44,405 nucleotides of DNA from Sodaliphilus sp050873765 (GCA_050873765.1 JBNMJK010000013.1:1-44405), one strand, 5' to 3'; counted from the first letter of the stretch, positions 36,326-44,362 are shown. The notes: a model not told the origin generated them from the letters alone. Numbers and translations: made by a program.

Positions 36326-37270
36326 ATGAAAGAAAATCGTGTTACAGAACTTTTTGGAATTAAATATCCTGTGATAGCTGGGGGTATGGTGTGGTGCAGT
36401 GGCTGGCGACTGGCGGCAGCTGTGAGCAACGCCGGTGGCTTAGGGCTGCTTGGCGCTGGCAGTATGCACCCCGAAACGCTTATCGAACACATCGGCAAGA
36501 TGAACCGTGCCACCGACAAGCCTTGGGGCATCAATATTCCACTCATGTATCCAGAAATCGACCGCCTGATTGATATCATTATTGAGAAAGGCGTGAAGAT
36601 AGTGTTTACATCTGCAGGTAGTCCAAAGAAATTTACTGCGCGCTTCCATGAAGCCGGTATCAAGGTGGCACATGTGGTGTCGAGCAGTAAGTTTGCAAAA
36701 AAATGCGAGGAGGCGGGTGTAGATGCTGTGGTGGCAGAAGGCTTTGAGGCTGGTGGTCATAACGGCAGGGAGGAAACCACTACTATGGCGCTCATACCGC
36801 AAGTGCGCGAGGCTATTTCTTTACCGCTGATTGCCGCTGGTGGTATTGGCTCTGGCAAGGCGATGCTTGCCGCTATGGCTCTTGGTGCTGAAGGTGTGCA
36901 GATAGGCACCTTGTTTGCCGTGAGCCAGGAGAGTTCGGCAAGCGACGCGTTTAAGCAGCTTTGCGTGAATCTTGGCGAAGACGGCACCATGCTTGCGCTG
37001 AAGAAGATTTCGCCCACACGCTTGATCAAGAACGAGCTCTTCGACAGAATAGCCGATGCGGAGAGCCGAGGCGCCGATGCCGATGAACTGCGTTCATTGC
37101 TTGGCCGTGCAGCATCGAAGCGTGGCATCTTCGAGGGTGACATGGTGAATGGCGAACTGGAAATCGGACAGATAGCAAGCACTATTAAGGAAGTGAAGCC
37201 TGTGGCTGAAATTATGCGCAGCCTAATAGCTGATTTTGACGCCACTCGAGCCAAGGTGTCGCAACTTTGA
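36326..37270 (+). CDS. FabK-type enoyl-ACP reductase / nitronate monooxygenase family flavoprotein
   Basis: This 314-residue FMN-binding TIM barrel opens with VTELFGIKYPVIAGGMVWCS, has GGLGLLGAGSMHPETL (about 37-52), the catalytic-type histidine in AEGFEAGGHNGREETTT (about 133-149), and the phosphate-binding end LPLIAAGGIGSGKAMLAAMALGAEGVQIGT (about 165-194). This is the pattern of FabK, an NADH-dependent enoyl-ACP reductase of fatty acid synthesis, and of nitronate monooxygenases, which share the family. The GHNGREETTT motif leans toward the FabK-like group common in Bacteroidales. Without assay or lipid-synthesis neighbours, both names remain open. Confidence 0.88.
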   Translation: MKENRVTELFGIKYPVIAGGMVWCSGWRLAAAVSNAGGLGLLGAGSMHPETLIEHIGKMNRATDKPWGINIPLMYPEIDRLIDIIIEKGVKIVFTSAGSPKKFTARFHEAGIKVAHVVSSSKFAKKCEEAGVDAVVAEGFEAGGHNGREETTTMALIPQVREAISLPLIAAGGIGSGKAMLAAMALGAEGVQIGTLFAVSQESSASDAFKQLCVNLGEDGTMLALKKISPTRLIKNELFDRIADAESRGADADELRSLLGRAASKRGIFEGDMVNGELEIGQIASTIKEVKPVAEIMRSLIADFDATRAKVSQL

Positions 37271-37302
37271 CACTGCTTTTCGAATCGTTCTGACAAAAGA
37301 AG

Positions 37303-37336
37303 AGGTTTCGCACAGCTCTTTGCGCGAAACCTTTTT
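37303..37336. terminator. Bidirectional terminator, FabK-like gene and lipoprotein operon
   Basis: A 9-bp stem (37303-37311 with 37324-37332) is followed by five T residues on the plus strand (37332-37336). On the minus strand CTTCTTTTG follows, so it can also close the convergent lipoprotein operon. Confidence 0.8.
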
Positions 37337-37360
37337 CTGTATAAATCACTTAGGAAGGTA

Positions 37361-38188
37361 TCAGGATGCCTTGCTCTCGTCAAACATATTGCCTGCCACA
37401 TTGGCATCGTAAGTGCTGGTTTTGTATGACCCGCGGAAACGGATGCCTTGGTCGATAATGTTGAATTCCACGTCCTTGAGTGTCACATCAGACACGTCAC
37501 CTCTGCCCGTAGTGGTGGATTTTACTTCTGGAGAGGTGATTTTGTATCCATTATTGGTGACCTGTAGTTTTAATCCCTCAAACACCGCTATTCTGTTTTG
37601 ATCAGACTCGTTGGCCTTCGGGATAAAGTTCACGATAGTGACGGTGGCAGTCATGTTGCTCTTGTTGAGGTTGAAGTCGTATTTGCAGTTGTCAAGTGTG
37701 TAGCTCTTGCTCTCATCGCCATCAGGAATGAATTCTGTCTTGTTGTAAATGAATGGAAGTCCGCCGGTGGCATATACCGTCTTGTCAGTGCCTACGGAGT
37801 AGGTGATATACACGGTGCCATTCTGTAAGTTGATGTAGCCTCTCATGTTGGTGATATCGGAAGCTGAATCTGAGACTTTTGGACAGGAGAAAGTGATGGC
37901 GTCCTTGCTCTGGTCGTTTGTGAGCGCTATGTCCTTGACTGTGAATTGAATGGTGTTGTCTTTGCCAATTGTAGCGGTGCCGTTGAGCGAGATGGTGCTG
38001 TTGTCGTAGTTGATAGTGAAGTTGTAGTTGTTAACGAAAAATTCAGGCGCGCCGGCGCTACCATTCGTTACGGTGCGATTAAACATCGACATCGTGAATG
38101 TGGCTATGTTGTTGTCGTTGTTGCCCAGACATGAGGTCATGCCCACGAGCACCAATGCTGTCAGAATCAAAGAAAAGATTTTTTTCAT
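37361..38188 (-). CDS. Paralogous two-module lipoprotein 4 (last gene of the receptor operon)
   Basis: I do not recognise a named family. The 275-residue protein has a lipoprotein signal peptide (VGMTSC, Cys20) and an Asn/Asp-rich start of the mature chain. Two similar beta-rich halves follow. The first starts with NNYNFTINYDNSTISLNGTA (about 53-72) and ends near MRGYINLQNGTVYITYSV (115-132). The second starts with CKYDFNLNKSNMTATVTIV (168-186) and ends near LKDVEFNIIDQGIRFRG (237-253). The same opening and closing strands occur in the three neighbouring lipoproteins. It is 47 bases downstream of the previous one and the last gene before the terminator. Surface exposure and ligand binding are inferences. 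Confidence 0.75.
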   Translation of the reverse strand: MKKIFSLILTALVLVGMTSCLGNNDNNIATFTMSMFNRTVTNGSAGAPEFFVNNYNFTINYDNSTISLNGTATIGKDNTIQFTVKDIALTNDQSKDAITFSCPKVSDSASDITNMRGYINLQNGTVYITYSVGTDKTVYATGGLPFIYNKTEFIPDGDESKSYTLDNCKYDFNLNKSNMTATVTIVNFIPKANESDQNRIAVFEGLKLQVTNNGYKITSPEVKSTTTGRGDVSDVTLKDVEFNIIDQGIRFRGSYKTSTYDANVAGNMFDESKAS

Positions 38189-38235
38189 ACTGATATGTGT
38201 TTGATTTTTAAAAAAAAGTTATGGTTTCGCGTTTG

Positions 38236-39054
38236 TTAGTTGGCCGCCTCCACCTCACCGATGCCATCGATAGTGTAGGAGGCTTCTATTTGACCAAAAA
38301 ATTTGAGTTTAGCCTTGAAATCTTTGAGCGTGTATTTTTTTGCGAGTGCAGCATCGCCGTTGGTGGCAGGCGCCATTTCTTCAGCGGTAAGTTCATAGCC
38401 GCCTACACAAGGCACGAAATCAAGATTCTCATACACGAGCTCGCGCTCTTTACCAATTTCACCATCGTAGTCAAGTCCTTTGATGCTCATCTTGGCTGTC
38501 TTGTTGGAGGGGTTGAGCGTGACAGTGAACACGCCACCAGTGAGGGAGTGCTTGGCTGCTTCTCCGTTTGTGATGTCGGCTTTCACATTGCTGAATGTGA
38601 TTTCCGGAATCACTGCATTCACTTGGTAGTGCTTTTCCACCACGAAAGTGAAGTGGGAGTTGCCAGAGCCATTGCTCGACAGGTCGAGCACACCGGTGAA
38701 GTCGGTCACAGCATAGGAACCTTGTGAACGGCTGCTTGCGGTTTGCTTCATGTAGTAACCCCCAGTTTTAGAATCTACGCTCAGTGTTAGCCCACGCACA
38801 TCAATGGTGCCACGCTTTCCGTCGGGTAGGGTTACGGTGCAAGCCACATCAGCAGTCTTGTTGTCGGTGTCGAGAATCACTTCATACACCACTGCATCGG
38901 TGCGAATTGTGCCGGGATCTTCTTCAGTGGCTTCCACATTGCTCATGTGATTCACCATCTGAGCCTGAAGATACATGGATTTGTCGCCGCTATTGTTGCA
39001 CGAAGCAAGTGCTACTGCCAGAATTGAGGCGATCATGATAAGAGTTTGTTTCAT
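38236..39054 (-). CDS. Paralogous two-module lipoprotein 3
   Basis: This 272-residue lipoprotein (VALASC, Cys19) belongs to the same unnamed set. Module one opens with AVVYEVILDTDNKTADVACT (about 54-73) and closes with VTDFTGVLDLSSNGSG (116-131). Module two opens with GVFTVTLNPSNKTAKMSIKG (174-193) and closes with LKDFKAKLKFFGQIEASYTI (243-262). The repeated NKTA turn and the following strand make the internal duplication easy to see. It starts 27 bases after the preceding lipoprotein gene, consistent with one transcript. The fold is probably an all-beta sandwich or calycin-like barrel, which would need structure prediction to confirm. Confidence 0.75.
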   Translation of the reverse strand: MKQTLIMIASILAVALASCNNSGDKSMYLQAQMVNHMSNVEATEEDPGTIRTDAVVYEVILDTDNKTADVACTVTLPDGKRGTIDVRGLTLSVDSKTGGYYMKQTASSRSQGSYAVTDFTGVLDLSSNGSGNSHFTFVVEKHYQVNAVIPEITFSNVKADITNGEAAKHSLTGGVFTVTLNPSNKTAKMSIKGLDYDGEIGKERELVYENLDFVPCVGGYELTAEEMAPATNGDAALAKKYTLKDFKAKLKFFGQIEASYTIDGIGEVEAAN

Positions 39055-39081
39055 TTTTTTATAGTGTTAGTTGGTTATTGG

Positions 39082-39915
39082 TTAGTTGCTTACCGAGCCG
39101 TTGGCTGTCAGGCTGATGCTGCCCAATTGAAGCGTTGCATCAAATTTGCTGTTCTCCAAGTCAATAATAGCCTTCAAATCAGCAATTGGATAAGCCTTGG
39201 TTGTAGTGGACTTTCCATTAAGAATATAAGTGGCTGTGGTGGGTAGTTCTACAGCCTCAATCTCATAGCCGCTGGCTGTCACGGTCACTTTTGCCGAAGC
39301 ACCGGCATCGCTCTTGATAGTGCTGATAGTGCGCTTCATCGACTGGTCGATGAGGCTGCCTATAATCACCTTGGCAGTGAGTGCCTCTGGGTCGATATTG
39401 AATTGATACACTGTGTTATTGTTTTGAGATGTAGAGCCATCGGAGTATGAGCAGGCGGTGGGGCAGTTGTTGCTGAACAACTCTGGTGTGGTGGCTATCA
39501 CACGGTATTTGCCGTCTAAAATATAGTTCACCCTCAGCGTGCCCTCGTTGAGGTCGAGGCGGCCTTTGAGCTCGGTCACACCACTGCCTTTGGCCTTGAT
39601 GCTGCACACGCCGCCACTGGTCGATGACTGAATGTCGGAGAGTTTGATGGTGGTCACATCGCTTCCATTCAGCTTCACGCGGAGTGTGAGAGCAGTCACG
39701 CTTTGGTTGGCGCGGTCGAAGGTGTAGTCGATGTCGTTTGTGGAAATGTAAGGTTGCTCCTCGCTTGATGCGTTGTTCACAATATGGTTGAGAACCTTGA
39801 TTGTGCGGGTCACGCTACCGGTAGGGTTGTTGCCGTTATTGTCGTCGCCGCAACCTGTCGCTGCCACGATTAATGCAAGAGCGGAGAATATTCCTAAAAA
39901 TTTTCTTATCATCAT
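39082..39915 (-). CDS. Paralogous two-module lipoprotein 2
   Basis: The start is set at ATG 39915, directly before a lipoprotein signal peptide (VAATGC, Cys22). A longer frame to 39942 would place extra charged residues before the signal and start almost at the predicted transcription start. The 277-residue protein has CGDDNN after the signal, an acidic stretch like the lipoprotein export signal of Bacteroidota surface lipoproteins. Module one opens with DIDYTFDRANQSVTALTLRV (61-80) and closes at ELKGRLDLNEGTLRVNYIL (115-133). Module two opens with TVYQFNIDPEALTAKVIIGS (168-187) and closes at DLKAIIDLENSKFDATLQL (246-264). It has its own candidate promoter. Confidence 0.75.
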   Translation of the reverse strand: MMIRKFLGIFSALALIVAATGCGDDNNGNNPTGSVTRTIKVLNHIVNNASSEEQPYISTNDIDYTFDRANQSVTALTLRVKLNGSDVTTIKLSDIQSSTSGGVCSIKAKGSGVTELKGRLDLNEGTLRVNYILDGKYRVIATTPELFSNNCPTACSYSDGSTSQNNNTVYQFNIDPEALTAKVIIGSLIDQSMKRTISTIKSDAGASAKVTVTASGYEIEAVELPTTATYILNGKSTTTKAYPIADLKAIIDLENSKFDATLQLGSISLTANGSVSN

Positions 39916-39960
39916 AATCTTTGCGTTTTTTGGGGAATTCAAATTCTGTTGCTATCAATA

Positions 39961-39968
39961 CAAAGATA
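39961..39968 (-). promoter_or_regulatory. Candidate internal promoter (-7 element) in the lipoprotein operon
   Basis: The minus strand reads TATCTTTG, 46 bases before ATG 39915, in the 112-base gap between the first and second lipoprotein genes. No good -33 element is seen. Confidence 0.45.
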
Positions 39969-40027
39969 GTGTATAGAAATTTAAATTGACGGTTACATTA
40001 TAATTTTTTTGCACACCCTTGAATTTT

Positions 40028-40858
40028 TTAAATATAGAGTGCAGTGATGTCATTTTCTATGAAGGTGATACCTGAGCAGTCAAACTTGATGCTGAAGGTG
40101 CGGTTCACTAAATCCACTGTTCCTTTCACGTTGGTCATTTCTCGGCTATCCATCGGGGTTTCTGCAGATCCCCCCTTTAGGTATGGCGTTACCTTATCAC
40201 ATTCAAAGGTGTAGCCGGTGGCAGTGCTTTTGATTGTGCAGCCCTCGCCTTCGGTGAAGTAAACTGCTACTTCTTTTAATGGAAATGGCATAGCCTCCAC
40301 AAATTTCACGTTGTGTATGCCAAGGCGCAGATGCTTTTTGCCATTGTTGTTTGTCATGAGGAAAGAGTAACTTTTCTGGGTGCTGCTGTCAAAATGATTG
40401 CTGGAACAATTGAATTGGCTGGTGAGATACACTTCGTAGGTGTCGTTCACTACAAATGAAATGTCATACACCTTGTGCTCGATGTCGATTTGGCCTTTAA
40501 TGCCCGTTACGGTGTAGCCAGCCGATGCGCTGACCGACGAAGGCTCCACTTTAATCATGAGGTTTTCCTCGGAGAAATTGATGCCATCGATAACGAAGTC
40601 CACTGCTGGCATTTTCTCGGCGAATTTCACATTGTTGAGCGCGAGTGTCATCGTCTTGGTGCCATAGTTGGTGGTGAGCATGGCGGTGAAGTCGCAGTCG
40701 TAAATCAGCTTTCCGTTCATGCAGGTTTTTGCCGTCATGGCCAAGTCGTTGTGGGTGGTGGTTGAAAGATGCTTGTCGTCTTCACCACTGTTGCTTCCAC
40801 AGGCCGTTAGGCTCGCCACCATAGCAAGAGTGGCTATTGCAAATAATAATTTCTTCAT
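40028..40858 (-). CDS. Paralogous two-module lipoprotein 1 (next to the TonB receptor)
   Basis: This 276-residue lipoprotein (ASLTAC, Cys20) shows the duplication most clearly. Residues 75-84 read NNVKFAEKMP and residues 182-191 read HNVKFVEAMP. GYTVTGIKGQIDIEHKVYDI (115-134) corresponds to MTNVKGTVDLVNRTFSIKF (241-259). Each half is about 105-110 residues and predicted to be mainly beta strands. It begins 46 bases after the TonB-dependent receptor on the same strand. The position suits a surface-exposed partner that captures a ligand for the receptor. It is not similar to SusD (too small, no helical TPR) and no HmuY signature is seen. Function is unknown. Confidence 0.78.
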   Translation of the reverse strand: MKKLLFAIATLAMVASLTACGSNSGEDDKHLSTTTHNDLAMTAKTCMNGKLIYDCDFTAMLTTNYGTKTMTLALNNVKFAEKMPAVDFVIDGINFSEENLMIKVEPSSVSASAGYTVTGIKGQIDIEHKVYDISFVVNDTYEVYLTSQFNCSSNHFDSSTQKSYSFLMTNNNGKKHLRLGIHNVKFVEAMPFPLKEVAVYFTEGEGCTIKSTATGYTFECDKVTPYLKGGSAETPMDSREMTNVKGTVDLVNRTFSIKFDCSGITFIENDITALYI

Positions 40859-40904
40859 AGTGCTGTCTGTTTGTTTTCTTTTGATTGTAGTAGTATGTTG
40901 TTAC

Positions 40905-43127
40905 TTAAATATTTACCCGTAAAGTGGCGCCGCAGGCTATGCCGTGACCGCGCTGTAGGAAGGTGTGACCAATCGACACGAAATAGAATGTGGTGTACTT
41001 GGTGTCGGTGAGGTTTCGTCCCCATAGTTCAAATGAATACTTGTCGCCTGCCACTGTGGCTGAGGCACCCAGTTGGCAATAGAACGGCTGGCGCACATCG
41101 TTGGCCTCGTTCCAGTAAATCTCGCCAGTGCCACGAAGGTTGGCGCTGAGGGTGAGTGACCGCAGCCACTGGCTGTGGCTGAGCGCGAACTGGTGTAGTG
41201 CTTCCACAAATAGTGTGTTGCTTGGGCTATATGGCACATATTTGTGCTTGTAGTCGGCTTTGCCGTCGTTGTATTCTATGAATTTTGCGTTGGTGTAGCC
41301 GTAGCTCACATTGAGGGTGGAGCCTTGCCAGGGCACAAAAGTCAGTGCCACCTCTGCGCCCACCGACCGTGTTTTGCCGGCATTGGCCATCACACGGCCG
41401 GTGGTGGTGCCGTCGGGAAACACGGTGAGCTGCCTGTTGTGGCAATCAAGGTAGAAGGCGCTGAGGTCGGCCTTTAATCGTCCGTTCCAGCCTTCAAGAT
41501 GTGCTCCCACTTCATAGTTCCACGCAGTTTCGGGCTTGTAGCTCACCACTTTGTCGATGTCGTAGCTTGCGCCGATGCCCATAATGCCCATCAATTTCTG
41601 CTGGAGCACGTCGCTGAACATCTGGGTGTTGAAGCCGCCCGACTTGCTGCCTTTGGCTACACTCACATACACCATTTTCTTCTCGTTGCCGCCAAAATTG
41701 TAGCTGACCGAGAATTTAGGCAGCAGTTGCATGAAGTCTTTTGTGAGCCGTCCTTTGTCGTTGATGTCGATGTTCTCTTTAGAATAAGGCTTACCGGTGG
41801 CCAACGAAGTGATGGTGTAGCCGGTGTGCGTTTCGCTGTTGTATTTGAGTGTGGCGCGCTCATAGTCGAGGCGCAGGCCTGCAGCGAGTGTGAAATGCCC
41901 AATTTTGTAGCTGGATTGGTGATAGAGTGCCGCGCCGTAGGTGTCGCTTTTAAAATTGCTACCCAAGAGAAAATCCTTCGTGTCCCATGTTATGGGATAG
42001 GTGGGTAGGGCAGCGTTGCGGTGACTTTCTATCAGTTCGCTGATGCCCTTTTCCTTGAAGGTGACGGGCGAGTCCATGTTGTAGTGCCTGTAAAATCCGA
42101 AAGCACCTGTCAGCCAGTTGTATACTCCAGCCGCCTGCGACCGCGCCACGATGTCCTCGGTCACCGCATGCTCCTTGCGGGCCTGGGTGAGGGTGAAGTA
42201 GGGCTCGGTGGTGAAGTCCTGGTCAAGCGTCATATTGTCGTTGAGATACTGGTAGCTGGTGATGCCGCTTAATGAAAAGTGTTCAAAATTTCGCTTGATG
42301 GTGATGCCATCGATGATGGCGGTTCTGCGGTAGAAGCAAGTGTCGTTGTAGGCGATGTAGCCCTTGCCTTGTTGTTCGTAGGCATAGCCACCTTGGCGGC
42401 TTGCCGCTACCGATAGCATATTACTGATATATAGCTGGTTTTGTGGCATCCATTCCAACTTGAATCGTGCGCCTGTCTGCTTTTCCCAGTCAGTTTTCTT
42501 GTGGTTGTACTGGTTATAGAATTCGCCATCGGTGCCCGTGTGCAGCACACCTACCGACAGTCCTAAATTGCTGGTCACTTTTGCATAGTGGCTTGCTCCC
42601 ACTTTGTGGGCGTTGTGCATGCCATATTCCAGTAGTGCCCTTGTGCCGGAATAACTCAGTGGCGACAGGGTGTAGATGTTGATTACGCCCGCCATGGTGT
42701 TGCGCCCGTAGAGGGTGCTTTGTGGCCCACGCAGCATCTCCATTCGAGAAATGTCCATCAAGTCGAAGTCGTAGTTTTCTTTGCACATGATGGGCACATT
42801 GTCGATGTTAAGCCCTAAGGCAGGCTGGTCGATGCGAGTGCCGAGTCCGCGCACATATATGGTGGAGGTCATGCGGCTGCCGTAGTCGGGAATGTAGATG
42901 TTGGGCACCATGTCGGCTGCCGACTTTGTGCCAGCTATGCCGTTGCGCTCCAAGTCGTTGCGTCGGATTTCTGTTGCCGAAATGGCAAGGTTGCGTATGT
43001 CGGTGCCTTGTTTGATAGCCGTCACGGTCACCTCTTGCAAGTTGAGTGTGTCGGCGGTGGTTGATGCGCTGGCTGTGAGTGCCATTGCGCCGATAGTTGT
43101 TGCTGTGAGAACCAAACGTTTTTTCAT
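40905..43127 (-). CDS. TonB-dependent outer-membrane receptor
   Basis: This 740-residue receptor starts at ATG 43127, where a signal peptide begins (MKKRLVLTATTIGAMALTAS). A longer frame to 43163 runs through the promoter. The TonB box is probably LQEVTVTAIKQ (about 30-40). The plug domain carries IYVRGLGTRIDQPALGLNID and MEMLRGPQSTLYGRNTMAGVINI (about 125-147), and the 22-strand barrel occupies the rest, ending with an aromatic-rich last strand. It has no N-terminal carboxypeptidase-like domain, so it is a classical siderophore/vitamin-type receptor rather than SusC. Ligand is unknown. Its partners are probably the four downstream lipoproteins. No ABC importer or TonB is in the window. Confidence 0.93.
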   Translation of the reverse strand: MKKRLVLTATTIGAMALTASASTTADTLNLQEVTVTAIKQGTDIRNLAISATEIRRNDLERNGIAGTKSAADMVPNIYIPDYGSRMTSTIYVRGLGTRIDQPALGLNIDNVPIMCKENYDFDLMDISRMEMLRGPQSTLYGRNTMAGVINIYTLSPLSYSGTRALLEYGMHNAHKVGASHYAKVTSNLGLSVGVLHTGTDGEFYNQYNHKKTDWEKQTGARFKLEWMPQNQLYISNMLSVAASRQGGYAYEQQGKGYIAYNDTCFYRRTAIIDGITIKRNFEHFSLSGITSYQYLNDNMTLDQDFTTEPYFTLTQARKEHAVTEDIVARSQAAGVYNWLTGAFGFYRHYNMDSPVTFKEKGISELIESHRNAALPTYPITWDTKDFLLGSNFKSDTYGAALYHQSSYKIGHFTLAAGLRLDYERATLKYNSETHTGYTITSLATGKPYSKENIDINDKGRLTKDFMQLLPKFSVSYNFGGNEKKMVYVSVAKGSKSGGFNTQMFSDVLQQKLMGIMGIGASYDIDKVVSYKPETAWNYEVGAHLEGWNGRLKADLSAFYLDCHNRQLTVFPDGTTTGRVMANAGKTRSVGAEVALTFVPWQGSTLNVSYGYTNAKFIEYNDGKADYKHKYVPYSPSNTLFVEALHQFALSHSQWLRSLTLSANLRGTGEIYWNEANDVRQPFYCQLGASATVAGDKYSFELWGRNLTDTKYTTFYFVSIGHTFLQRGHGIACGATLRVNI

Positions 43128-43132
43128 AGGTG

Positions 43133-43164
43133 CAAAATTACACCATACCATCATAGCCCACAAT
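43133..43164 (-). promoter_or_regulatory. Promoter of the TonB receptor-lipoprotein operon
   Basis: On the minus strand TAATTTTG (43133-43140) is preceded by ATTG (43161-43164, near match to TTTG) at 20 bases. The -7 element ends only five bases before ATG 43127, so the transcript would be leaderless or nearly so. Confidence 0.6.
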
Positions 43165-43180
43165 CACTAAAGTTAGTGAT
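43163..43180. promoter_or_regulatory. Perfect dyad next to the receptor promoter, possible operator
   Basis: ATCACTAA and TTAGTGAT form a perfect 8-bp inverted repeat separated by two bases. It touches the -33 element of the receptor promoter, the usual place for a dimeric activator or repressor. The regulator is not identified. The 43181-43360 stretch shows no further feature. Confidence 0.5.
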
Positions 43181-43360
43181 TTTTCACCCCGAAATGGTTA
43201 GAAAAGGATTTAGAAGTTAGAAATAGAGATTGATGGTTTATGGGGAACAAAGATAGCGGAGAGTGGACAAAGCCAGCGTAAAGCTCACCGAAAACGAGGT
43301 GCTTCACAACAGCACAAATATAAATTAGTTCCACTTTGTGTTGTATAACATATTTAAAAA

Positions 43361-43391
43361 TTTGTGCATATCAAGCAAAATAATTAATTTG
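43361..43391 (+). promoter_or_regulatory. Candidate promoter of the small-peptide operon
   Basis: TTTG at 43361-43364 and TTAATTTG at 43384-43391 (one mismatch to TAnnTTTG) are 19 bases apart and lie 24 bases before ATG 43416. Confidence 0.6.
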
Positions 43392-43415
43392 GCAGAAATT
43401 TAAGATTGTGTATTT

Positions 43416-43583
43416 ATGAAAGCAAAACCTATACTCTCTTTTAGCGCTATTGCCTTCTTTGCGTTTTCTGCTGCAAAAATGTTGGCTGGAGGAATTGATT
43501 TTCCTCAATCTGCTCATTGTCCTTCCGATGGGGACAAGGTGACACAAAATACCAAAATAAAAATTTTTATATGGAGGATTTAG
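43416..43583 (+). CDS. Small exported peptide, 55 residues
   Basis: A 55-codon frame begins MKAKPILSFSAIAFFAFSAA and has a clear signal peptide. Two glycines follow at KMLAGG, where cleavage is likely. The mature part would be about 30 residues (IDFPQSAHCPSDGDKVTQ at its start) with a single cysteine. I do not recognise it. It has a promoter at the right distance, and its stop TAG lies two bases before the start of the next gene, with the next gene's ribosome-binding site inside this frame. Small exported peptides upstream of membrane proteins are common in Bacteroidales (the NVEALA group is one example), but the sequence does not clearly match that group. AT-rich composition suggests accessory DNA. 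Confidence 0.55.
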   Translation: MKAKPILSFSAIAFFAFSAAKMLAGGIDFPQSAHCPSDGDKVTQNTKIKIFIWRI

Positions 43584-43585
43584 CG

Positions 43586-44335
43586 ATGATTGGTATAAAA
43601 AATAATAACGACTTTTTCAGAATTTCAGTAGCCGCTATAATGCTGTTAAGCATATTAGGGTTTAGGTTTAGGATAATGGCTACCCCCCATGATATCGTAG
43701 ACAGTTATAGCGAGACATTTTATGCTTTCTATGGCTTTTTTCCATATGAATTCTACTTTAGTGACAATAGAGCAAGGAGGTTAACCGTTAACTTTTATGG
43801 GAAAAACCGCTTAGTTATTGAGAACAATTCATATGTGTTAGGCGTAAAAATTGTGCGAGATAAAGATAGAGGTCTGTTCCCTTTTCGTGACACAATTTAT
43901 TTTCGTGTGATTGACCCTCCCCAAAAAGAATTGAGTGTACGCCACAGGCAGATAATAGTTGACAGCGTTACTTCGACAAGGCATATTACTGCCTCTCAAA
44001 CAGTCCCACCATACAGAGACATAAAATTTAAAGACACCAATATGGTTTTCCCGTTATTACAAAAATCCGACACAATTTTTGTCAGTAGGAATAATCGACA
44101 TTTGAGGATAAGAGATTTTGAATTTTCTGTCCACCAATACGCTACTCTGCCTAATGGAGAAGCATTAAAACAGGAGTCTGTGAAATTTCCTCCACAAGAA
44201 AGGATGCGCCCCAGCATATATAAAAAGTTTTTAAAATGGGTCGAAGAAGAGAAACGCAAGGACAATGGCTTGGTTCCCGATGAAAGCCTTCTGAAAATAT
44301 TAGACAAATATTATGACTGGAATTTTTTACATTAA
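43586..44335 (+). CDS. Membrane-anchored protein of unknown function
   Basis: The start is set at ATG 43586 because GGAGG at 43573-43577 lies eight bases upstream, one of the few Shine-Dalgarno sites in this window. An in-frame ATG at 43571 precedes that site. The 249-residue product has one N-terminal transmembrane helix (FFRISVAAIMLLSILGF, about 9-25) and a soluble, mostly extracytoplasmic region rich in charged and aromatic residues (FYAFYGFFPYEFYFSDN, YGKNRLVIENNSYVLGVKIV). The end is helical (RPSIYKKFLKWVEEEKRKDN). No catalytic motif is recognised. It is probably co-expressed with the upstream peptide. The low G+C content contrasts with the receptor operon and suggests transfer. Confidence 0.65.
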   Translation: MIGIKNNNDFFRISVAAIMLLSILGFRFRIMATPHDIVDSYSETFYAFYGFFPYEFYFSDNRARRLTVNFYGKNRLVIENNSYVLGVKIVRDKDRGLFPFRDTIYFRVIDPPQKELSVRHRQIIVDSVTSTRHITASQTVPPYRDIKFKDTNMVFPLLQKSDTIFVSRNNRHLRIRDFEFSVHQYATLPNGEALKQESVKFPPQERMRPSIYKKFLKWVEEEKRKDNGLVPDESLLKILDKYYDWNFLH

Positions 44336-44362
44336 CGATAAAGAAAAAGAAAGTGTATTGAA

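Noticed and set aside
37361..40858. SusD or HmuY identity for the lipoproteins beside the receptor
   Set aside because: They are half the size of SusD, lack its TPR-like helices, and no HmuY heme-binding signature was visible. I left them unnamed.
43128..43163. N-terminal extension of the TonB receptor
   Set aside because: It runs through the promoter and places non-signal residues before the signal peptide.
43416..43583. Double-glycine leader peptide of a modified natural product
   Set aside because: The two glycines directly follow a standard hydrophobic signal peptide, not the charged leader of such precursors, and no maturase or peptidase-transporter is visible in the window.
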